Made by a program: the position numbers and the translations under genes. Positions 35,966-47,489 of a stretch of DNA of 64,000 nucleotides are shown piece after piece. The notes beneath the pieces were generated by a model, which saw only the letters and a program-made list of their open reading frames with translations, had not been told where the DNA came from and did no database searches. The stretch spans positions 10,225,427 to 10,289,426 of the forward strand of contig NC_045147.1 of assembly GCF_008831285.2 (NCBI RefSeq), read 5' to 3'. How positions within the stretch are numbered: position 1 is the first letter of the stretch; each line of letters opens with the position of its first letter. Origin of the DNA: Nymphaea colorata (lineage: Eukaryota; Streptophyta; Magnoliopsida; Nymphaeales; Nymphaeaceae).

Positions 35966-37793
35966 CTTGAAAGATGACTCTAAAATAAAAAGATTGAATT
36001 AGTAGAAAAGATTGTCTAGGTTGACAAAGGCACAAGGTTTTACGGACATCCATATGTCATTTGAAATACTTTTCGTAAAAAATGAGTACAGGTACCTAAT
36101 TGAGATAATTTTATGTCACGATGGTCCAATGTCAAGTTATGCTTATACACCTTAGCCAAATGGCTTAGTGCTAGCATAGATTCTTCTTTAGGTAACTAAG
36201 GGTAGAGTTCATCAACTTCTTCTTGATCGCTCGTTGATATACCACAAATTACCACTCATGGTACTAACGAGGGGGCTTTTTCGCCCAAGGTGTGGTCTAG
36301 TTGTAAGGCTTAGTCTTGTGGTACCACCTAAGACTAGGCCCGACAACATGATGACCGGGACAAATAGGTACGAGGAATTTTGAAATATGAGAAATCATAC
36401 AAAGCCTCTAATGCAATGTTGCATAAGATGATGATTAAAATAAATAAAAGTGCAAACATTGTCTTCAAACAACTCTTAAATTGAGAATGGTTGTATTTCA
36501 TCCTAGATCTAAGTGAACATGATTGATCCTCCTCAATTAGTCTTATATACTAGAAAACAAATACAATCACCAAGAAATGTAATGAAATTCCAATCAGGTT
36601 ATGGCCAAAGTAGGGACATGCTTTCTCATTGACAAAAGTTATTAAAAAATGCATCAATTATAATCATAGTCAAACGATGACGGGTCTCATCACGGTCGTC
36701 ATCTGTTTACATCTCCAAAATTTTTGGTTGGTTTTGGAGTGCTGCAAAAAAATGAGGTTTTGTTTCAAAATAGGAAAGAAAAGGGCTCGTCCGTCGTTAC
36801 GAGGATCAACTGTTCCCGGCGCCTTTACTGGGAGTAATCAACCCAAGGGCTATGTTTATCATTGATGTATTTTGTTTTAACTTAAACATCTTTTTTATTT
36901 TAAATGAGGTGTAGAAAAATATTGAAAGTTTGATGTTTCAAACTTTTGAAAAGATTCTTGAAGGATCACTTGAGAATGTGATACATTTTGGAAAAAATTT
37001 GAATCGAAAAATCCTTATGAATATCATTTGAAAAGCTTGAAAAATCATTTTGAAATCACTTTACTGTTCTCTTAAGTCATTAAGTAGGTTTGAGATTTTG
37101 CTCCAGTTCGGTTACCACCTAGTTAGAGCTTTATCTCATCTTGCTTAAGTTCTTTTGGAGATGTGCTTGTGATCATAAGTGAAATAAAGTAGGTGAGAAT
37201 GCATGAATGCATTGATCTTATATGATTGCAAAGAAAAATCATTCATTTCTATCATAACATTCATCTAAGTTTTTTGTTTTGATAAATATCATATATAAAA
37301 AAGAAAAATTTTTGAAAATGGATTGGTGTTGTAGACTATCAAGTATGAATCCAATATTGAGTCATTACTTGAGTTATGGTCTTAGTGAAGTCGGTAAATG
37401 ATCTTAAATAATAAGAGAAAAATATTGAACGAATGGAAGAGAAGAAAAACTTCTGTAGAGATAGAGAGAGAGAGATAGAAAATGATGTATATATATGTGT
37501 ATATACCATCACATATGCATATATATGAAAATTTATAACAAATGATATTGATTTGAATATATAGAGAGATTTTTAAAGGAAAAGAGAAATATGTATACAT
37601 ACTTGTATGTGTATGTATAAGAAAATTTGTAAGAGAAGATATTTGTCTTGAAAAGAGAGAGAAAAGATTCAAGAGATAGAAATTAGAACACATATACACA
37701 TGTATTCATGTATATATGAAAATTTGTAAAATATTGAAACATAGATAGAGAGAGATGAAAAAAAATCATCATGTGCACATATATGTACATAGC

Positions 37794-37796
<3 letters not shown>

Positions 37797-37842
<46 letters not shown>
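37797..37842. repeat. (TA)n microsatellite inside the LTR
   Basis: A perfect TA tract, followed by a run of A-rich AAAAAT units at 37855-37902. The inverted LTR has only short TATATA stretches at the matching place, so this region expanded after the copies diverged. Confidence 0.92.
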
Positions 37843-37843
<1 letters not shown>

Positions 37844-38513
37844 CTTCATGAAATTAAAAATAAAAAAATAAAAAAATAAAAAAAATAAAAAAATAAAAAA
37901 TAACCGACTTCAAGTTTGATGTAAGCCAGATGGGAGCTTGGACTCATGCAAGAGCCTAAGCTAAATCTCCAAAGCCACATTAGAGAGGGTATTTGCTTTT
38001 AAAAAACTTTTGTAAAATATGATTTATATACAAGCATATAATGTTATTATTTGGTTTGTTACAAGAAAAAATCTTCCACCGTTGGGTATGAAAGAAAATC
38101 AAACAACATAACGAGACACTCGTTAGGGTTTCTAATTAAATGATTAAAAAGAAAACCATACATAATGACATGAGAATGCATTTTTAATGTGTATATATTC
38201 ATGAATGTTTCCCCGGGTTGGACAAGTCTCAACCTTTGCTCTGACGTGACCTTCATCAGCTTCAGTAATTTGAAGTTGCAAGTGCTTTTTGAATGGACGA
38301 AAAAACGAAAATTGATATCAAGATAAAAATAAAGAATATCAAACCACACTCTCATTCCCATTATACATTCACATATAAATGGAAAACCAAGCAACTATGC
38401 ACGAATAATATATAGACAATATTCATGGAAGGAAAAAAAGAGAGAGAGAAATGGAGAGGATGATGGAAAGAGAAAAGTTCAACTAGGAGAGAGGGCATGA
38501 TCTAACTACGAAA

Positions 38514-39200
38514 TGATATACCATCTCATCTTCTCATGCTCCTGGTGCACTTGAACATAGCCTTTTGTCTCTAAAAAAGAGGTTGGGTGCTCTCTCCTTT
38601 GGCCATGGAGAGATAAAGATGAGAGAAAAATGAAGAAAGAAACAATGCTATATTCAATAAAGAAAAAACATGATTTAATCATGAAATAAAAGATCATCTC
38701 ATCTTTTCATGCTCCCGGTGCACTTGAGCATAGCCTCTTGTCTCTAAAAAGAGGTTGAAGGCTATCTCCTTTGGCCATGGAGAGATGAAGATGAGAAAAA
38801 AATGAAGAAAGAAACAATGCTATATTCAATAAAGAGAAAACATGTTTTAATAATGAAATGAAAGATCATCTCATCTTTCCATGCGGTCCGGTCCAAATCT
38901 GATTTGAACTGCGAGAATTCAGCCGTGCTCCCATTTGACTTGAGCATAACCTCTTGTCTCTAAAAAGAGGTTGAATGCTCTTTCCTTTGGCCACTGGGAG
39001 ATGAAGATGACAGAAAAATAAAGAAAGAAACAATGCTATATTCAATAAATAGAAAACATGATTTAATCATAAAATTAAAGATCATCTCCTCTTTCCATGC
39101 TCCTATGTACTTAAGCATAGTCTCTTGTCTCTAAAAAGATGTTGAGTGCTATCTCATTTCGTCGTGGGGAGATGAAGATGGGAAGGAAAAAAAATAAGAG
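38514..39200. repeat. tandem subrepeats of about 175-210 bp in the LTR
   Basis: At least four units begin with GATCATCTCATCTTTTCATG-like sequence at about 38514, 38690, 38865 and 39078. Each carries a GTCTCTAAAAAGAGGTTGA phrase and a TTTGGCCATGGAGAGAT phrase. The inverted LTR has about two matching units at 27.6-27.9 kb. Confidence 0.82.
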
Positions 39201-40315
39201 AGAAATGAAAGGGATGATGATTACATACCTCTAATGAGAAATGACTTAAGAAAATGAACAATAATGCTTGAAATGATCTTGGACTTACCTTGAGAGAATC
39301 TCCAAGAGAGTTGTAGCTTGCTCCAAGTTGGAGAGAAAGATAAGAAATTGAAAGAGGAAGATGGAGAGAGAGAGAGCTCAAGAGAAACTCTAAGTCTTAG
39401 AATACTCTACGGTTTCTCCCAAGAGCCACTCTTACCCAAGAGGGGGGATTGTGGGGTACTTATAAAGGATTTTGGAGCCAAAACCCACATTTTGAATTTT
39501 TTTGAATTTTACAACATTTTCATCCGAATTTCACATAATTTTGAATTATTTTGAAAAATGAATGGTTTGAAATGAGTATTTACAGGCCACTAGGCCTGTA
39601 AAAAGATTTTTAGAAGTGGGCTGGGTCTTTGCTCATCCAAAAAAACCAAAAACCGCCACCTAAAGGTCTATTTTTCGTCAAAAAGGAAGGGTGAAAGGAG
39701 AAGACGATAGCCCCGGACGCAATAACGCCGGGCGCTGTCGCGCGCGGGGCACCGTTGCCCGACCGCATGGTCAGGCGAAGAGAGCCGGTCGCGTGACCGT
39801 GTTGTCGTGCACGGTCTTGCTCGCGCACGCGCGATCGGGTGCGTCGCTCTTTTGTGCATGCGTGTGCGTGTTTCACGATGCGCGGTCGCGCGACTGTGTG
39901 TCACGTGACTGCGCGTCGCAGGACACGCTAAAACATAATAATTATTATTTTTTAAAAAAAATTTAAGAAAACGTAATTGAATAAATATGAAATAAAAATA
40001 TTTTTTTAACATTCATTTTTAAAAAAGTTCTTTGTTTAAGAAAAATGGGCAGTCGACTCCATTTTGAGCGACTCCAAACTCGCTCCAAATTCTATTTTGG
40101 TTTAATTAGTTGTGGACTCGTTCGAGCATGCGACTTGGGTTTGAAACTCATTTTGACATGAGAAATGAGTTTTTTTTAAAACAAAGGGAAGGTCTTTTCA
40201 CGCGCAATGCTCAAATTTTGTCGTTTTGAATGCGATTCGAATTTTGGATCTGAAATGTTCAATTTGGATCTATTTTGGATCTTCAAAAATTTTGAATAAA
40301 TTTGGGGTGATTACA

Positions 40316-40332
40316 GATGCCCCTCTTTGTTG
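40316..40332 (-). other. gypsy polypurine tract
   Basis: On the minus strand AAAGAGGGGCATC immediately precedes the LTR start TGTAATCACC. It supports 40315 as a true LTR boundary and shows that this LTR once served as a 3' LTR. Confidence 0.75.
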
Positions 40333-40419
40333 CTAAGCTAGTGTTAGCCGTGTTTAGTGACAAAGATAAACACCACAAATTTTTCAAACAAAATATGTGT
40401 AGAGTGATGTTTTAGGCTT

Positions 40420-40705
40420 AACCTCTCACCTGAATGGGTTGTCTGAGCTTTAATTGCAGGTTTCACCCCTTACCTGTATGGGTTTGCTGATTTCCAATTC
40501 AGATTTAACCCCTTAAATGGGTTGCCTTGACTTATATCACAAGTTGAACCCTTTAACTGTTTGGGTTGCTTTGGCTTGTAGCACAGGTTTAACTCATTTA
40601 TCTGCATGGATTGCTTCAGCTAGTATTGCAGGTTTAACTCCTTGCTAGCATGGGTTGCCCTTATCTTGCAGGTTTAACTCTTTACCTGCACGGTTTGCTC
40701 TCAAG
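40420..40705. repeat. degenerate minisatellite, about 50-bp period
   Basis: About six imperfect units are built around CAGGTTTAACTC, then TTACCTG, then CATGGGTTGCT. It lies in the non-coding stretch between the integrase end and the polypurine tract, a region that often carries tandem repeats in Tat/Ogre-type elements. Confidence 0.8.
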
Positions 40706-40849
40706 CCCTGAGCGATAATAATAATAATAAAAAAAACCTCAGTATAATTGTCATGTTTTATGATTGGGAAGAATCGACATTAAATAGTAGATGTGCAAAC
40801 ACAAATATTTGACATTGATTGGAAATGAATACAAGAGAATTAGACATAA

Positions 40850-41034
40850 AATTTCTTGAGGTGAAAAGCATTAACAGGATTGGCAAGTTCCACCCCATCA
40901 GCATCAATTAGTCAGTATGAATTGTGGGGCAAGGCTTCCTCAATGACATATGAGCCTTCCCAATTTGCGCAGGCCTTCCCAATTTGGTGCCCACTTGCCT
41001 CGTGGTCGTCTTCTGAGGTACACTGCAGATCATA
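40850..41034 (-). pseudogene. gypsy integrase C-terminus
   Basis: Minus-strand reading gives NWEGSYVIEEALPHNSY, an in-frame stop, then LIDADGVELANPVNAFHLKK and a terminal stop, the standard end of Tat-type gypsy polyproteins. Just upstream the 9-bp phrase TTGGGAAGG occurs twice, a small duplication that disturbs the frame. Confidence 0.85.
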
Positions 41035-41766
41035 GGACCATTAGGCCTGTAAAAACATTTTCAGAAGTGGGCTGGGCCTTTGCCCACTCAAAAAGACCAA
41101 AACCGCTCCCTAAAAGGCGGTTTTTCGTCAAAAAGGAGGGGGTGAAAGGGGAATACGATAGCGCTCGAACGCAACAGCATCGGGCGCTGTCGCACGCGGG
41201 CCACCGTTGCCCGACCGCACGGTCGGCCAACGAGAGCCGGTCGCGCGACCGTGCTGTCGCGCACGGTCGTGCTCGCACGGGCGCGTTGCGGGAACACGCG
41301 CGCATGCGCGTTTCAGTGCATCGCGGGATGCGCAAAAACGTAATTATTATTATTTAATTTTTTGGATAAAATTAAATAAAATTTATGAAAACGTAATGAA
41401 ATAAGTATGAAATAAAAATATTTTTTTTTAACTTTCAGTTTTATTAAAAATATGTAAAAAAAAAAGCTCTTTGTTAAAGAAAAATGGGCGGTCGACTCCA
41501 TTTTGAGCGACTCCGAACTCGTTCCAAATCTGATTTTGGTTTAATTCATTGCGGACTCGTTCGAGTGTGCGATTTGTGTTTAAAACTCATTTTGATTTGA
41601 GAAATGAGTTTTTTTAAAACAAAGGGAACGTCTTTGCTCGCGCGATGCTCAAATTTTGTCGTTTCGAACGCGATTCGAATTTTGGATCTGAAATGCTCGA
41701 TTTGGATCTGAACTTAGATGTATTTCGGATCTTCAAATTTTTTTGAAAAAATTTAGGGTGATTACA
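41035..41766 (-). repeat. gypsy LTR, truncated 5' portion
   Basis: A direct repeat of 39592-40315, including the GC-rich block and the LTR start TGTAATCACC at 41766. It stops before the TATA box and abuts the integrase remnant, so a deletion removed the rest of this LTR together with gag and most of pol. Confidence 0.82.
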
Positions 41767-42421
41767 CATATTCATGTCAACTTTTGAAAAGCAAATCACA
41801 TGTGCATAATACACTTTTTATGAAAAAACTACAAAAAATGAAGGATGTGGGCAGACCAGGCCTGGCAGGCCACTGTTTTTAGCCGTCTGGAGGCTGGTTC
41901 GGTCAGATTTCAGACAGTTTTATGAAATCTCACTTCGTCAATGGGTGTATCTGGAATTGTCGAATGTTTAAAAAAAAAAAAAATCTAAAATACAATCAAA
42001 CTATGGAATTCATTAGGTCTGGAACCTCTTCCAGAGGTGGGAAAAAAAAGGCATGGATACTGTGTCTGACTTTTGGTATCAATCTCTGACATCTTTTTGC
42101 TGCCATTTTGTCGTCTGATCTACTACAATGTAGGGGTAGAGCAAAAAAAATTTCATGAGAAGGGCCAATTATAGTTTCAAAATTTTGATAGGGCTGAAAT
42201 ATCAATTTTCAAAAATTTTATATATGACAAGTGATTTTTTTTTTAAATTTACATGTTATTTTTTTTGGAGGGGAGCCCAGGGCCTGCCCGTACCCGCTTC
42301 TTCCGCTTCCTTAATGACCCTTGCAATTGAACAGAGAGAATCCACCTTCGCTTCGGCTGCAACGTCTCTAGGGCAATCCTCTTAAAAACCTCATATAGGT
42401 CACGGAGGTGGTGGCCGGTGT

Positions 42422-42425
<4 letters not shown>

Positions 42426-42461
<36 letters not shown>
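42426..42461. repeat. (AT)n microsatellite
   Basis: About 36 bp of perfect AT dinucleotide. Confidence 0.92.
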
Positions 42462-42462
<1 letters not shown>

Positions 42463-43403
42463 CATCCATCATGATAAACTGGATGACTTTCATGAGTAAC
42501 TAGATGATTCGGGATATCCAGCGTTATATAAGAAAATTGAAATGGGACACTACCTTTGTTGCCAAATGGGTATTTTTTTTTATTTTATGTTGTCAAAACC
42601 GTCATAAAAGGTGTATTCCATCATTAAATCTCTGGCCAAGCAATTGGTCATGGCAAACATTCAATGTAATGGTTTTTAGTAACACAAAATAAAAAATAAC
42701 CATCTAGCTACATAGTTAGCCAATCAATTTCATTTGATAGGAGCATAACCCTTACATGCATGACTTCTAAGGAATCATCTTGCCACGACGGAAGGCTGAA
42801 ATAAAATAAAAAATGAAAAGTTAAATAATGTTGGATGACTAAAATATCTTTATCTACTTTTTCTCCTTGATCTCGGTCTTCCATCTTAAAATCAGAATGA
42901 CAACCAAGATGATTGATTATTAGTCATGCATGCACGAGGGTCACATACAAAACAAAAAATTTGAACCATTTCTCGATTTGCATATACCATTTTTGTGCAA
43001 AGGACAAGTTAATCTTCTCTATGTCGTTCCAATTTTATTGGATGTCTCCAAAGGATCAGAAAGTAATTCTAGAGAAAGTCATATGACAATTACTTTTTTT
43101 AGTTAACAACACTTTTTTGGAGTTGATGGTTTTTCTGGGCACACCAAGGCTCATATTTGAGAAACTATACATGTGTTTTATATATTTTAGTTAATTCTAT
43201 TAATTCTATACATGCCAATGATATAGAATATTTACTTTTGCCCTTCTGCGATTTGAGTTTAGAACCGTAATTTGCACGTATGAAACTACCAACCAATAAG
43301 CTTTGGAAGGGCCATTTCTTTGGATTTATTTCTAGCTTGTTGAAACGAAAGATAAAAACTGGTTTCAGGGAATTTTGAGAAACAAGGTACATAACCATTT
43401 GGG

Positions 43404-43404
<1 letters not shown>

Positions 43405-43432
<28 letters not shown>
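43405..43432. repeat. (GA)n microsatellite
   Basis: About 28 bp of perfect GA dinucleotide. Confidence 0.9.
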
Positions 43433-43435
<3 letters not shown>

Positions 43436-43691
43436 TAACATTAACAAACAACTTCGATGCATAATTCATTGTATGCAAAGGGGTGCATATAACCAGCTTT
43501 GGCTACAGGTAGCTGATAATAAAGAAGAACCTTAATCAAGAAGGGAGGTCCATTGTTGACAAGAAATTTTAAAGCATAAAATGTAAATAAAAAAAAAATG
43601 TGATGAGTCAGCAAGTGCAAGGAGCCTGGGCGGTAGGTGATGCTGTTGTGAATGCTCCATAAGTGCTTATCTGCTGCACATGGCTGTTCAC

Positions 43692-44129
43692 TAGGGATGT
43701 CATATATCTGATTTGAATCAGATATTTGACCAGACCGATCCAAAAAAATGGATATGGAAAAACATTTAATATTCGATTCAAAACTTGATCGGATTCGGAT
43801 TTAAGAAATGACATTCAATTAGATTCAGATATACAAAAAATATCCAATCGATTTGGATATGGTTTCGAATCGAATTTATTTTTAAACAAATATCATATAT
43901 CTAATGATGAAAATTGACAAATTTCGGCTCAAAATTTAGATTTGGGTTCAGATATAAACATAAAAATCGGGTTTGGATCTAATTCAGATTGTAAAATCAG
44001 ATTTGGATTCAGATATGACTTTTCTTTATTTGTATTCAGGTCTGAATTCGAATCTGAATATGTAAATATATGATAAAGCAGATATGATTAAGGGTATATC
44101 TGATCTAAATATGATCCATTGACATCCCT
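43692..44129 (+). mobile_element. hAT-type MITE, copy 2
   Basis: A 438-bp element with perfect 11-bp inverted ends, TAGGGATGTCA and TGACATCCCTA. Flanks CTGTTCAC (43684-43691) and CTATTCAC (44130-44137) match at seven of eight bases, an 8-bp target duplication. The interior is collinear with copies 1 and 3. Confidence 0.85.
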
Positions 44130-44379
44130 ACTATTCACTCTATGGTGGCACCTATCTTTGGTGCTCCATAGGTGATGTTTATGAGAGAGAGAGTCGATAA
44201 AATGAGAATATATAACAAAATTTGGGGACAAGAGGTTCCCTAAATACAAAAACAATCTGCAAAAAAAAAAAAAACATACCGCAAAAAACACAAGCAGGAA
44301 GAACAAATATACAATACAATGCACAGAAAAATAGGAGAGAAGAGGAAAGACGAAGCGGCACAGTCACCCAACCACAGTC

Positions 44380-45215
44380 AGGCGGCGGCGCTTTAACCGA
44401 ATGGCGAACTGGATATCCCCTTGCACAAGACGAGCCACAGAATCTGGTGAAGAGAAGGTGCCCCTGAAGACCCTGTTGTTGCGCTCCACCCAAATGCGCC
44501 ACCAAACTGAAATGAGCCACGGCCTCCAGACATGACCCTAGGAAGCAGTCAGGTGGGGGATGGACAAAAGATGAAGAGAAGACGAATGGATAGTGGGTTT
44601 GGAAGATTACTAACAAGGGAAGGCCAAATAGAAGCAAGGACACTAGAGAAAAAAAGGAAAGAAGTAAAAAGGTGGACCCGAGACTCAGTCGCAACAAGAC
44701 ATAGGGGACACTGGTTAGCCAAACTGATGTTAAGGCGCTGTAGATAATCAAAAGTGTTGATAAGGCCATTCAGAAGAAGCTAGACAAAAGCAATGGCACG
44801 AGGAGATGGGCCAGGAGACCAAAGAGACCGGGGGGGGAGTGACGCGATAGAAGGACCAAAGGAGGCCGGGTAGCAAGAAGAAAAAGTGAACTCACGGGTA
44901 GGTGAAAGGAGCCAGGATGGAGACGTGGACGATGAGAGGTCAACAAGGTGGAGGAAAAGAGGAAGGACAGAAAGCATGTCGAACCAAAAGTGAAAGAGGG
45001 AGGAGTGAGAGATAGAACTATGCCAGACGCTAGGGGAAGGCAGGTCGAATTTTGAACTAATGAATTGGGTGATGGGAGAATGTTCAGTTGCTAATCGCCA
45101 CTACCAAAAACACAGGGAAGACTCGTAAGCTCGACTAAGGTTGGTAACCCCAGCACCCCCGAGAAGACGTGGAAAGACAACCACATCCCAATGCGCAAAC
45201 CTATGCAAAACAGCC
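44380..45215 (-). mobile_element. LINE (L1-type) 3' remnant with RT end and zf-RVT domain
   Basis: Minus-strand frames read WDVVVFPRLLGGAGVTNLS and, after a break, RLATEHSP. Further on come LQRLNISLANQCPLCLVATES, the Cys-containing zf-RVT segment, then ISVWWRIWVERNNRVFRG, the plant LINE signature WWxIWxERNxRxF. Several stops are present. The 5' part of the element is not visible beyond the GA microsatellite. Confidence 0.78.
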
Positions 45216-45233
45216 ACAGGAGGCCGAAAGAGA

Positions 45234-45278
<45 letters not shown>
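45234..45278. repeat. (GA)n microsatellite
   Basis: About 45 bp of GA dinucleotide, marking the truncated end of the LINE remnant. Confidence 0.92.
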
Positions 45279-45283
<5 letters not shown>

Positions 45284-45709
45284 ATCTCAATATCATTTAC
45301 AACAATCCCCAATAAGAGATTAGGGGAATACAAAGTAACGAACACCCACAATACAACAAAGCAAAACAAACCAACTTTCAATACACAAGCTAACACAACC
45401 AAACCAAAAATGGTTGGGTGGGGGCTACAATTAGTGACAATGTCAGAAATTTCAGGCAAAAAAGGCACACAAATGTACAGTTGGGCCGAGTGAGGGCATC
45501 TCATATGGCTGGACCCAAGACCCAACTCCAACCTGGCCAGCGTGGAGTCATCCACAGACACACATGTAGCTCTGTCACAAGACCAGAGAAAAAGGTACAG
45601 GCTATTCAACACTTGCCCTTAATTCATCAACTTGCATGAATGTATTATGTGAATGCATCTGTCAAGCTGAGCCTGCTAATTTTGATTTTCAGTCATGAAG
45701 AATAAATAA

Positions 45710-45715
<6 letters not shown>

Positions 45716-45786
<71 letters not shown>
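45716..45786. repeat. (TA)n microsatellite
   Basis: About 70 bp of nearly perfect TA dinucleotide. Confidence 0.95.
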
Positions 45787-45789
<3 letters not shown>

Positions 45790-45969
45790 TTTTTAGAGTC
45801 ACCCAAAACTAGGGTCTCAATTTATTATGATGGATGGTTAAAAAAAATAAAACAAAAAAGGTAATTAGTATTTTCATCATATAATATTAGTTCACATCTT
45901 TTTCTCTTTGATCTTTTATCAACCATGCATCATCTACTTTAAATAGATGGTTCTGGTTAGATGCTTCGA

Positions 45970-46071
<102 letters not shown>

Positions 46072-47042
46072 TCTTTCCTCCAAGTTAATTTGCCAACACA
46101 TAATATAATGAGGATAATAAAGGGTGATCGTGGCAGGTTTCTGTTCGTATAAAACGGAAGAAATTCTATGTTAATGAGCTTAGTCATGTGACACATAATG
46201 ACCAACTTGAGCATATAGTAACTTGGTTATATATTCGAGGGAAAAGCACATCTGCCCGTCTGCCAAATCACATTCTTAAACACATCTTACCTAGTCATTT
46301 TTCATGTAAATGGCTGTTTCTATTAAATTTGTGCCTCATTAATGATGTTACCAGGAGTTGTCCGTTGCCCAGACGATATTTATGAATTTAAAACGAAAAA
46401 TAATGCGTTTAATTCTATCACAGGGAGATGCCATTTTGCTACTTTTATGTTTTTAGTGACACAATCTGACACGCCCTAGCAACAAACACGGACTCTTACT
46501 GTTGCTATTTTAATATTATTTATTCATTTAATGACCTGTAGGTAAATTTAATTTTAAAAGGTTCCCACGCATATCACTAAAAGTTCATTAAAAAAATTAT
46601 GTTCCTCTTTCTAGGAAAACTTCTATTATATGTGAGCCAAAACTAGCATCACAGGTTGTTCCGATCACGTATGCATGCAATTGCAAAATAAGAAAACATT
46701 CCATATTTATTTAAAAATGCGATTTGACTGATGGTATAGGTAGTTAGAGTTTGCATTTGAATATTGAGTCATCCTTGGCTGGCACATAGCCAAAACAAGA
46801 ATGGCATGTGCTTCAAAAAATAAAAAATGAGTTGCAGTTGCAGTTGCAATTCTAATTAATTCAAAACTATTAGAAAAATAAGTACAAGAGTTGAAATCTA
46901 GGATGAGGAAAGGGGCTTGTTGTTATTAGGCGCATATTTTAATTGCCTATGCTTCTATAAAAGGTGGTCAAGTAGACTACTATTTTTTATGATAATCCGG
47001 TTTTTAAAAAGTTTTCAATTGATCGTGAAATGTTGCTGCAGC

Positions 47043-47489
47043 TAGGTTGTTCAACAAGTCAGGCCAACTCTGGGTCGACTCAAACTTATGTGGTAAAACT
47101 TGTCTCGAACTCGATTCATTATTAAACCATTCGAGTTTGAGTTAAAAAAAAAAAAAATGAACTTGTTTAATATAATAAGTCGAACTTGTGCTAGGCAGGC
47201 TCAACTCAATTAAACTCCACTAAACTTATGAACAAAGAACATGCAAAAAAATACTTCTTTTTATCACAAGTGAAAAGTTACCTTAACGATCTTCTTTGAG
47301 ACTGCCAACATACCATCTCTATAGTAAAAGATAATTTTTTATCTATGGCTTGGCTAAGCTCCAGCCAAACCTCGGGTCAAGCTTAGCTGAGGTGAATTCA
47401 AGCTCTATCGTATAGAGACCGAGCCCCTTAAGACCGGCCCTGTGTCCACTTAGTTCAATTGGCTCAAACTCAGCTGGTGAACAACCCTA
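47043..47489. mobile_element. second MITE family, hAT-like ends
   Basis: A 447-bp interval starts TAGGTTGTTCA and ends TGAACAACCCTA, inverted ends differing by one indel. The interior has the GAGTTTGAG and GCTCAACTC-type phrases common in plant hAT MITEs. No clear 8-bp target duplication is seen (GCTGCAGC against CCACGGGA). A partial relative may lie at 63405-63510. Confidence 0.55.

Larger units (their letters stand above)
36704..40315 (-). repeat. gypsy long LTR, 3.6 kb
   Basis: In element orientation it starts TGTAATCACCCC at 40315, has a GC-rich block at 39.6-39.95 kb with many GCGCG-type runs, a TATA box near 39460-39467, and a leader matching the inverted copy (AGAGTATTC, then AGTTTCTCTTGAGCTC). 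It then has 175-bp subrepeats, AT microsatellites and an end GATGTAAACA at 36704. It is the apparent 5' LTR of the gag-pol block and also the 3' LTR of the fragment at 40316-41766. Confidence 0.78.
26293..41766 (-). mobile_element. composite Ogre/Tat-like Ty3/gypsy element with one inverted LTR
   Basis: All gypsy-related blocks in this 15.5-kb interval share one LTR type that begins TGTAATCACC and ends with GATG(C/T)AAACA. Order on the minus strand: truncated LTR 41766-41035, integrase C-terminus, minisatellite, purine tract, LTR 40315-36704, PMD-like ORF, gag, protease, RT, RNase H, integrase N-terminus, LTR 26940-29455 in plus orientation, truncated LTR 26939-26293. The flanking 5-mers GATAT (26288-26292) and CATAT (41767-41771) differ at one base and could be the original target duplication. 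Long LTRs plus an extra ORF ahead of gag fit the Ogre/Tat lineage; that assignment is inference. Confidence 0.75.
41767..43691. other. intergenic, no gene recognised
   Basis: Contains an AT microsatellite (42426-42461) and a GA microsatellite (43405-43432). Open frames are short and unrelated to any family I know. Confidence 0.4.

Noticed and set aside
36674-36703. Primer binding site of the gypsy element next to the LTR end at 36704
   Set aside because: The adjoining minus-strand sequence GATGACGACCGTGATGAG does not match a tRNA 3' end I can name with confidence.
39610-39966. Arg-rich open frames on both strands in the GC-rich block (also 40950-41404)
   Set aside because: They lie inside the LTR and its direct repeat; the GC-rich composition alone keeps the frames open.
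40420-40705. Regularly spaced repeats considered as a CRISPR-like array
   Set aside because: The units are degenerate, have no unique spacers, and lie in a plant retroelement's 3' region.
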